Shown piece by piece: positions 1 to 7,000 of a DNA stretch of 7,596 nucleotides. The position numbers and the translations under genes are program-made. The stretch spans positions 1 to 7,596 of the forward strand of contig JAGVCY010000270.1 in the NCBI GenBank assembly GCA_020058965.1, read 5' to 3'. This DNA comes from Candidatus Omnitrophota bacterium (GTDB lineage: Bacteria > Omnitrophota > Gorgyraeia > 2-02-FULL-51-18 > JAGOUK01). Below the pieces are notes generated by a model. The model did not search any database and was not told the origin of the DNA. It worked only from the letters and a program-made list of their open reading frames with translations. Position 1 is the first letter of the stretch. The number at the start of each line of letters is the position of its first letter.

Positions 1-48
1 GTCCGTCCTTCGCGGCACTCCAGTACGAAAGCAAAACGAAGGACGGAC
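1..48. repeat. Perfect 12-bp inverted repeat at left edge
   Basis: The arms are GTCCGTCCTTCG at 1-12 and its exact reverse complement CGAAGGACGGAC at 37-48, separated by 24 bases. The repeat lies inside the reading frame of the first gene, and there is no T-run after it, so it does not look like a terminator. It may be chance, an mRNA hairpin, or an artefact of a sequence end if the window edge is also a contig edge. Confidence 0.6.
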
Positions 49-836
49 AATTCCGGGACATCGCCGTTTCCGTCGCGGATTGGGTGATCCGAATGCAGGA
101 TGAGGAGGGCGGCCTGAAAGGCGGCCCAGCATTCAGCTGGTACAGCACCGAGCATAATCTGGACGCGTACGCGTTTTTTGGAATGCTGGGCCGCATGACC
201 GGTGACCCGCGGTACCAGGCGGCGCAGGAGGATCTGTTCAAGTGGATCATGACCCACGCGGCGGATCGGAATACCCGTTCTTTTAAACGCGGTAAAGGGG
301 ATGCGACCATCGCGACGGATACCTTCAGCTGGTCGGTTGCGGCGATCGGTCCCGCGAAGCTCGCCGAATCGGACTTCGACCCCGAAGGGATCATGGAATT
401 TGCCGAGGAAAATTGCCGTGTGGAAGTGAATTTTAAGCGGCCTGACGGACGGACGGTGAAGGTGACCGGATTTGATTTTTCAAAAATTCAAAACCAGGTC
501 CGGGGCGGGGTGGTTTCGGCGGAATGGACCGCGCAGGCCGTGGTGACATTTCATGTTCTCGAAAAATTCTTCGAGGCGGAGGGCAATGAGGACAAGACCG
601 CCTATTATCGGGACAAAATTAATTTTTATCTCAACGAACTTCAGAAGATGATCATTTCGAGTTTGTCGCGTGTCGGCCAGGGCCGCGGCTGCTTGCCGTA
701 CGCGACCGCCGAAAACGCCGAAACCGGTCACGGCTGGCGCACCCCCGCCGGCAAACAAACCGGCTCCGTCGCCGGAACTGCCTACGGTATTTTTGCCTGG
801 ATGGGCTTCAACCCTTTTGACGATTCAGCAGAATAA
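3..836 (+). CDS. (alpha/alpha)-barrel, six-hairpin-glycosidase-like protein (C-terminal part)
   Basis: The frame is open from the left edge to TAA at 834-836, giving 277 visible residues. The start lies outside the window; a GTG at 84 is internal, because residues before it still align with the third gene. The visible part looks like most of an (alpha/alpha) toroid. Landmarks are STEHNLD (144-164), FKRGKGD followed by a DT-x-x-W motif (Asp at 318-320), GFDF (about 469-480), AEWTAQ (Glu at 522-524), a Gly-rich stretch with HGWRTPAG, and a terminal GFNPF. The same landmarks occur in the same order with similar spacing in the gene starting at 3913 (SVENNID, LDTNSW, GFDF, VEGTAH, NPF), so the two share a domain. 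Conserved acidic residues suggest a carbohydrate-active enzyme, but family and substrate are not recognised. It is followed 61 bp later by the outer-membrane barrel gene in the same direction, so co-transcription is plausible. Confidence 0.9.
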   Translation, partial: PSFAALQYESKTKDGQFRDIAVSVADWVIRMQDEEGGLKGGPAFSWYSTEHNLDAYAFFGMLGRMTGDPRYQAAQEDLFKWIMTHAADRNTRSFKRGKGDATIATDTFSWSVAAIGPAKLAESDFDPEGIMEFAEENCRVEVNFKRPDGRTVKVTGFDFSKIQNQVRGGVVSAEWTAQAVVTFHVLEKFFEAEGNEDKTAYYRDKINFYLNELQKMIISSLSRVGQGRGCLPYATAENAETGHGWRTPAGKQTGSVAGTAYGIFAWMGFNPFDDSAE

Positions 837-897
837 GAAGATACAGTAGAAAAAGTGTCGCATTATTAGTGTGGCTGTTGTAATATCCTCATATCTC
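837..897. other. Short intergenic gap without clear promoter or terminator
   Basis: These 61 bases separate the first two genes. I see no hairpin with a T-run and no convincing -35/-10 pair. There is also no good Shine-Dalgarno sequence before either possible start of the next gene (GTG at 871 or ATG at 898). The simplest reading is that the two genes are read together, with weak or SD-independent initiation of the second. Confidence 0.4.
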
Positions 898-1017
898 ATG
901 AAGTTACCTTCCTTCTTATATAAGATATTTCGCGGCGGGGTCTGCGCGGTGCTGATGCTGGTTGTGGCAGCGGAGTTCGGCGGAGGATCGTGGGTCGTCG
1001 CGACTGCTGTTGCGGCG
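898..1017 (+). other. Signal peptide of the outer-membrane barrel protein
   Basis: The first 40 residues have a Lys/Arg-containing start (K2, K9, R12), a hydrophobic core (about VCAVLMLVVAA) and a second apolar stretch ending ATAVAA before QTTDF. Cleavage after residue 39 or 40 would fit an AXA-type signal peptidase I site. C16 is not in a lipobox, so a lipoprotein is unlikely. The E-F-G-G-G-S break in the middle makes it longer than average. Confidence 0.7.
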
Positions 1018-3747
1018 CAGACCACCGATTTTGATGTCTACGACAAGGAACTTGACGCCCTCGACTCCAAGATTCAAGATCATCTGAAGCGCGCGCGAGA
1101 GGCATCTTTTTGGAAACAGCCAAATTCCTCGAACGAGTCGGCTCCGGCCGTTCAGTCCATCAAAGCGCCGACTTCCAATTCCAACTTTGCGGCCACTCAT
1201 GCAAAAGCGGCACCTACGCCTCAGGCCCCCATTAAAGTCGCCGGTCCTTCCGCGCCTGCATCTGTGCCGGCGCCCGGACCATCGTTTGCGCCCGCGTCCG
1301 GGAGCGCGCCCGCTTCAAACCCAAACGCCGGTCAGATTCTCAATCAAAATTATCAGACTATGAACGCGATCGATCAGAATATCGCCTCACGCACCCAGGT
1401 TTCGGGCACCTACCGGACCGGCTTCGGCGTCGGCCATAATCGGAATTTTTCAGGCAACGATTCTAACTCGGATCTGGCCGACAGGGATTTCCATTATTTA
1501 TTTGGTGACCGAATTTATGACACATTCGACCCCGCGATTTACAGCCAATACAAGTTGGATATCTATTCTCAGATCACCAAAGAGACTTCCTTTTTTGCGG
1601 AGATCGTGGCGGATCCCTGGTCCTATGTCGGCCAGACCAGCGAGATCGTGGTTCCGGATGTCGACGGCGAAAACTTCATTCGCATCAAGCAAAAATACTG
1701 GGGCCCCAATAATTCCACTGTCCCGCAGACGGCCGTGCGATCGAATGGTCAGACTTCAAGAGATAGGATCGGCTATCCGGTGCTGGAAGCCCACGATGGC
1801 AAAACGCAGGCTTTTACGGCATCGGGCTACAGCAACCTTTTGATGGGCGCTTACAATGTTCCTGAGCAGGATATCGATTATGAGTTTCGACCCCTGCGTA
1901 AAATTTGGTTGGATGACAAGCGCGATATTTGGCATTTTCGTGTTTTTGGGCTGGCGGATCAGAACCAAGTGATGACATCGGACGATCCGCTGCACCTTTC
2001 CAATGAAAAAGATTATTGGCAGCACTCGGGCTGGTTGGACGAATGGAAGCCCGTGCAGCGGTTTGAAGCGAACCCCTTTCTTCCAGAAAGATCTCCTATA
2101 TTTTTGCGCGGGCATTACGACACAGCCGATGCCTTCTATGCTAAGGACTCTAGCGGGAATTATCTGACGCTCTTGCGCGGCGTTGCCGCTGAGGCAAACT
2201 GGGACAATACCTATCTCGGAATGATGACGGCTTCGCGCTTTGGTCTTTGGGACGAGTACCAGGATTTTAATAATATCCCAGGCGTGGTTCGTCTCAAGCA
2301 CAACTTTACCGAGGCCTGGATGGTGGGATCCACCTACACCCACCGCGTGGGTTTGATCGACAATGAGCCGGATGCGTTTAACCAGGTGACCGCAATCGAC
2401 ACACGCTACAACTTTAACTCGGACGACTTCATGTATGCGGAAGTTGCCTATTCCCGAAATAGCATCGACCGGCAAAGTTCTTTTCAGTACGACCACGAAG
2501 GCTTTGCTCACAAGGTAGGTATTGTCAAAAATACGGGTGATTTGACCTCGGGAACGACGCGCTGGAATGGGGATTTTACCTGGATGGACACGAAGTTTAG
2601 GGAAACCCTTTCAAAATATGAGTCTCTGCGGGACGACGAGCATTGGTCCCAACACATCTCGTGGGCGGCCATTCCGCCTGGTCTGGAACCATTCAAGATC
2701 GGTACCGGCGTCGATTACGGCCGGTATGTCACACGACTCAATGTGGCATCGTCCATCCCGGACAAGGGTGTGGACAATCTTTTTGACATTCGTCACGTGC
2801 GCGATTCGGACTCTTCGGCGATCACCGATGCGGGGAACGACGGTGATGAAAGCCATATCGAAACGGTCATTCGTGACGAAACGACTTGGAAGTTTTTGCC
2901 CGAGTGGACATTCAAGAACTTTATGCGGTTTCATATTTTGCCGCCTACGCGCAAGGGGGTTGAGCCCTTCACCTCCGGGTTCAACACGCCGGGAGTAGAC
3001 ACCTCGGGTTTTTGGGATCCTTCACTGGAGTCGAGTTCTTACTATGCAAATTCCCTCATCGAACCCGACCTCAATGCGAATAGGCGCAGTTTTGGCTGGG
3101 GGCTTCAGTATGAGCCTCGTCCCGCATGGACATTTCAGGGTGACTTCACCCGCACCAATGCCATCCCGGACTTTCCCCGGGGACTTCTAAACGACTCTTT
3201 TCAAAATTCAGTAATACGCGACCCCGAAACACCCAATATCTGGCTGGACCGCTTGCAGCCCTTTCTCTACAATCAACATGTTTTTGGCCTCCCTTCCTAT
3301 GACTATTTTTCAATTATGAAGGAGAGGATCCTCTATAAGCCAACGGATGAAGTGCAATTTACTTTTCATGCCGCCCAAAATTCCTACAGGTTATGGGGCC
3401 CGTCCGATGAAAACGTAAATCACCAAGGCATTAGTATGGATTGGCAGTTTACGGATACGTGGTCTATGTTTTTTGACTACACGCATACCAAGGTGGCAGA
3501 TGTAGCCAAACTGCTTTCAACTAATCTGGCTGTACTTGAATTCGATGATCACCACAACATCTACTCCCGCCTTAGATACCGGATCAACTCCAGCACCTTC
3601 CTCACCATGGAATATGGCGTGTTTGGAAACATTTTTGGCGAAGGATCCGAAGCGCTGCCTACGAGCGAATACGAGACGAGCACATTCAATCTGCCGACCA
3701 TCGATACTGAACATCTCTTCCGAATGAGTCTCGACGGCGAATTTTAA
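898..3747 (+). CDS. Large predicted outer-membrane beta-barrel protein with Pro/Ala-rich linker
   Basis: This complete gene encodes 949 residues from ATG at 898. An in-frame GTG at 871 would add nine residues. I prefer 898 because it begins a normal signal peptide: MKLPSFLYKIFR, then a hydrophobic stretch, then an AVAA-Q cleavage-like site near residue 40. Next come a charged, probably helical segment (about residues 45-70, DKELDALDSKIQDHLKRA), a low-complexity Ala/Pro/Ser linker (about 100-145), and about 780 residues rich in aromatic, alternating polar/apolar stretches with Asp/Asn/Gly-rich turns, for example WTFQGDFTRT, MFFDYTHTKV and RLRYRINSSTFLTMEYGVF. The last strand ends LFRMSLDGEF; a terminal Phe is typical of barrels folded by the BAM machinery. 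I see no TonB box or plug and do not recognise the family. The size suggests a wide barrel or one with large loops. Flanking (alpha/alpha)-barrel genes point to a saccharide export or uptake role, as inference only. Confidence in the gene is high; in the barrel call about 0.75. Confidence 0.9.
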   Translation: MKLPSFLYKIFRGGVCAVLMLVVAAEFGGGSWVVATAVAAQTTDFDVYDKELDALDSKIQDHLKRAREASFWKQPNSSNESAPAVQSIKAPTSNSNFAATHAKAAPTPQAPIKVAGPSAPASVPAPGPSFAPASGSAPASNPNAGQILNQNYQTMNAIDQNIASRTQVSGTYRTGFGVGHNRNFSGNDSNSDLADRDFHYLFGDRIYDTFDPAIYSQYKLDIYSQITKETSFFAEIVADPWSYVGQTSEIVVPDVDGENFIRIKQKYWGPNNSTVPQTAVRSNGQTSRDRIGYPVLEAHDGKTQAFTASGYSNLLMGAYNVPEQDIDYEFRPLRKIWLDDKRDIWHFRVFGLADQNQVMTSDDPLHLSNEKDYWQHSGWLDEWKPVQRFEANPFLPERSPIFLRGHYDTADAFYAKDSSGNYLTLLRGVAAEANWDNTYLGMMTASRFGLWDEYQDFNNIPGVVRLKHNFTEAWMVGSTYTHRVGLIDNEPDAFNQVTAIDTRYNFNSDDFMYAEVAYSRNSIDRQSSFQYDHEGFAHKVGIVKNTGDLTSGTTRWNGDFTWMDTKFRETLSKYESLRDDEHWSQHISWAAIPPGLEPFKIGTGVDYGRYVTRLNVASSIPDKGVDNLFDIRHVRDSDSSAITDAGNDGDESHIETVIRDETTWKFLPEWTFKNFMRFHILPPTRKGVEPFTSGFNTPGVDTSGFWDPSLESSSYYANSLIEPDLNANRRSFGWGLQYEPRPAWTFQGDFTRTNAIPDFPRGLLNDSFQNSVIRDPETPNIWLDRLQPFLYNQHVFGLPSYDYFSIMKERILYKPTDEVQFTFHAAQNSYRLWGPSDENVNHQGISMDWQFTDTWSMFFDYTHTKVADVAKLLSTNLAVLEFDDHHNIYSRLRYRINSSTFLTMEYGVFGNIFGEGSEALPTSEYETSTFNLPTIDTEHLFRMSLDGEF

Positions 3748-3750
3748 GCC

Positions 3751-3784
3751 TTCAACGCTATTTTTTAGGCGCTCTTGAATTTTT
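3751..3784 (+). terminator. Possible weak rho-independent terminator
   Basis: TTCAACGC (3751-3758) can pair with GCG (3769-3771) and TTGAA (3775-3779), with a three-base CTC bulge between them. The stem is followed directly by five T (3780-3784). It lies just after the TAA of the barrel gene. The stem is short and bulged, so termination may be partial. A second small hairpin (CCAAG 3786-3790 with CTTGG 3801-3805) follows but lacks a T-run. Confidence 0.3.
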
Positions 3785-3850
3785 CCCAAGTTGAGGTACA
3801 CTTGGCATAGAGCTCCAGCATGAGTGTGAGTTGGTATATTTTAAATATTA

Positions 3851-3879
3851 TTCAAATGTTAAATAAAAACAACTAAATA
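3851..3879 (+). promoter_or_regulatory. Candidate sigma70-like promoter
   Basis: TTCAAA (3851-3856) and TAAATA (3874-3879) are separated by exactly 17 bases in an AT-rich context. They match the TTGACA / TATAAT consensus at four of six positions each. Transcription would start near 3886, leaving a 5' leader of about 27 bases that includes the ribosome binding site at 3905. In such AT-rich DNA other hexamer pairs can also be drawn. Confidence 0.4.
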
Positions 3880-3904
3880 TTAGCTATTTTGAGCATAAAT
3901 CAAC

Positions 3905-3908
3905 GAGG
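3905..3908 (+). promoter_or_regulatory. Shine-Dalgarno site GAGG
   Basis: GAGG lies four bases before the ATG at 3913 (CGAGGTTAAATG). The spacing is short but workable. It supports 3913 as the start of the large repeat protein, and that start also begins a clean signal peptide. Confidence 0.6.
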
Positions 3909-3912
3909 TTAA

Positions 3913-4002
3913 ATGAATAATTCCAAGGTAAAGAATAAAGTTCACAAATCTCTGAGCGTCCTCCTGCTCCTGACATTTGTTTCTCAACAGGCGCTCTATG
4001 CC
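3913..4002 (+). other. Signal peptide of the repeat protein
   Basis: Residues 1-30 show a Lys-rich n-region (K5, K7, K9, K12), a hydrophobic core SLSVLLLLTFV, and the end ALYA before ADD. This fits cleavage by signal peptidase I after A30 or A31. There is no lipobox cysteine. Confidence 0.85.
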
Positions 4003-7000
4003 GCCGATGACCTCTTCCTTAATAAACGGAAGAATGACGAGAAGAAGTTTTTGCCCGTCTTTATCGTCAAAAATGAGAATAAGAAGCAATTCCTTCTCGA
4101 TCGCATGAACCAACAATTTGACTCTCCTTCGCTGGTTGACGATAAGCTGGCGCAGCGAATCCGTAAGCATGCACATCTCAAAGAAGCGCACCAAGAAGAT
4201 CTTAAAAAAGAGGGGAATCCAGCCGTCGCGGCAGGGCCATCACCCGACCAGCTAGTGCTGAATCAACTCAAGGCGATGCTGGACCTCCTCGGTCCGGTTC
4301 CTGATCAACCGCAGATTGAGGAAGAAGATGCCCTTCAGCCTGAAGCTCCCCAAGCCATGCAAGTGCCTCAGGCCGCGGAAGCGCCCGTGCAGCAGCAGCT
4401 GCTTGCCGCAGCTCCACCGCAGAACCTGCTTGCCGCAGCTCCTCAGCCCAATACGGCATGGACGGGTTCGCAGGATGGGGCTGGCTGGATCGACGAAAAT
4501 CAGTTTGTCGGCTCATCGGGTCTCGTAGTCAGTTTTCCGGAAAACAGTCAATTTGGTCTTAATGGCTCGATCGCGCCGAACCAAGCTTTTACATACGACC
4601 AGGCGGTTGCGGGTCTCATGATGATCGAGAACGGAAATCTTGCTGACGCGTACCAAATATTTAATTTTTACAACGGCGCCTGGACCGGAGACGGGTATTT
4701 CACGGTTTACAACGCTCAAGATCCCAATAATCGCACTCAGGGCAGTGCGGGCAGCCCCGGAGCCGTTGGCGAAAATTTCAAAAAACTGGGACCAACCGCA
4801 TGGGTCGGTCTTTTTATGACGCGTTATTACTTGAGCACCAATGACAAGCGGGCGTTGGATCTCGCTGTGTCGATTGGTGACTGGATTTTGACTCTACCTT
4901 CTCAGAACGGCGCGCGTGCCATGGGTGATTCAGGCGCAGAGGCGTCCATCTATTCTGTCGAAAATAACATCGACCATTACGCGCTTATGAGAACGCTTGC
5001 CAAGATTCTTCCGGCGGGAGCAAAGAAGAATGCGTTCCAGACGGAAGCCGATACGATTAAAAATTGGCTCAAGAGCTCCAATGCCTACGACTCCGCTCTC
5101 GGCCTCTTTCTGCGCGGGCCGGGCGACCCCCTTTTGGCGCTCGATACAAATTCCTGGACACTTCTGACGCTCGGGGTTGACGGCATCAAGAGTCTCGGCT
5201 TACCCGGTCTTTCGACCGACGCGGAACTTCACAGCTACATTGCCCGGATCGAGAACACCTTTGTTGTCAAAAATGACGGTACCTTCGGCGGAAATGTCAT
5301 TTCGGATTGGAAGGGGTTTGATTTCTCTGACGCGGCCAATGCGGCGGCGGCTGGACGGAACGGCGTGGCTTGGGTGGAAGGCACGGCGCATATGATTCTT
5401 GTTTACGATATGCTCGCCAAATACTACACATCAGTTGACGCCGTCAAAGCGGCGGATTATGCCGCCAAGCGCGATCATTTTTTGAGCGCCAGTTCGGTTT
5501 TTGGTTCGGTTGGATCTAACGGCCACGCGCTTCTTTATGCGTCGGATAACGGCCAGCCGGTTTTCAGTGATGACCCCATCAATATCATCCCAAGCGGGGC
5601 TTCCGCGGTTTCGACGGCTTGGACCATTTTAGCGGCCAAGGCCATCAGCTCCGGTATCCAAAATCCGTTTATGATCGCCGCTAATTTTCCGACAGCGGCC
5701 AACGACATCAATAATTTCACTTCCATTTTTCTCAGCTATCCGTTGGCCGTCCGCTTAGAAATTAATGAAATATTCAGACCTTACGGAGTCGTTATTTTAA
5801 ATGGAACCGGCAATGTAGCTTTAAATGCCGGCGAGATGGGCTATCTACGCGCTAATATCCTCTATTATGCCGATGGGACACTGGTTCCTAATCCGCTTTT
5901 GGCTTATGAACGTATTGTGGCGATGAAGCAGACCTATTTGGCCTCACCCTTTTACTCTACGGCAGATACGATTGATGTGAAGCGCGTTTTGGCGTCTGCA
6001 TACGGCATCAACCTTTCCGACAGTTGGACTTCTGCCGAAATCAACATCCTCACAAGCTCGGGGCTAATTTTTGCTACCGGCGGTTATCCGATTCCCGATT
6101 ACACCGTCCCTCTTGGATTTTTTGAAACGATTGTGAAGTATGTCGACACTTACAATAATCTTTCCGCCGCAAATCGCGCGAAGGTCGACCCGATCCTTTC
6201 GCTTTACACCTACACGGATGGCGCGGGGGCTGTGACGACCCTGAATCTGACCGAAGCCGCCGGCAGCAATGTTCAGCTGACCGACATTTTTATTTTTGGA
6301 AATCCCAATTACGGACTGCTGTACAACGCTTCGGGTCAACCGGGGAATCCGGTGACGGCACTCCAGTATTTCTTGGATATTTCCGCGTATGTTACCGCCT
6401 ATCAGACTCTTTCCGCGCAGGATCGTCAGACCATCGATAACGCGGTCCTTTTGCCGAACAATATCAATTTGGTCGATGGCCTCCAACAGAATGAGATCGG
6501 ACGGTTCGGTGCTTTTCTTTATGACGGCGCCGGAAATGTGGTTTTGCCGACGGATGCGGTTGTTCAACAAAAGCTGAACGCGTTCATCGCGGTGTTGGAT
6601 AGTTCGACGGATCCGAATGAGATCGCTCGTCAGAACGCTTTTGTCCACCTCTATGGATTTAACCCCACCGGAATCCTGACGGATGCGCAAAAATCCATCA
6701 TCCTCGGTATCGTAGGAGATCCAGCCTATGTGCAATTGGATTACTTTGCCAATTTGATCAAAGTGGAAACGCTTTATCTCGCTCTCCAGGCCGATGTTCA
6801 GGCGCTTTCGGCTTTCAACACTGCCAAGGGTGTTGTGGTCCCTGCCTCGGGCAACATGACCACCGCCAACATCAATGAGAGAGCTGCTCTATTCGGTGTC
6901 GTAGGAAGTCCCAACTACACTACGGCGGCTGTATACATACAAGGGCTTTTGGGATATGGAGCGCTATTGAGCGCGCTTCAAGGCAGCGCGGCCTTTACGC

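Larger units (their letters stand above)
3748..3912. other. AT-rich 165-bp intergenic region
   Basis: This is the only sizeable non-coding stretch in the window. The part from about 3835 to 3900 is strongly AT-rich, unlike the flanking genes, and it holds the candidate promoter. The first 60 bases hold the candidate terminator and a small hairpin. Together these suggest that the downstream gene has its own transcript. No small ORF or RNA gene could be supported here. Confidence 0.6.

Noticed and set aside
480..758. Minus-strand frame of 92 residues
   Set aside because: It is antisense to the conserved part of the first gene, which is supported by homology to the third gene.
837..897. Promoter in front of the barrel gene (TAATAT near 881)
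   Set aside because: No acceptable -35 element at 16-18 bases upstream and no supporting leader; the match is what AT-rich short sequence gives by chance.
1756..2511. 251-residue open frame on the minus strand
   Set aside because: It lies wholly antisense inside the barrel gene, has no ribosome binding site or recognisable domain, and its sequence reads like a reverse shadow of the plus-strand coding pattern.
898..3747. TonB-dependent receptor or SusC-like transporter
   Set aside because: No plug domain or TonB box is visible after the signal peptide; that space is filled by a helix and an Ala/Pro linker.
6064..6735. 223-residue open frame on the minus strand
   Set aside because: It lies antisense to the repeat protein, whose plus-strand frame continues before and after it with homologous repeats. 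The minus-strand product has no sensible domain.
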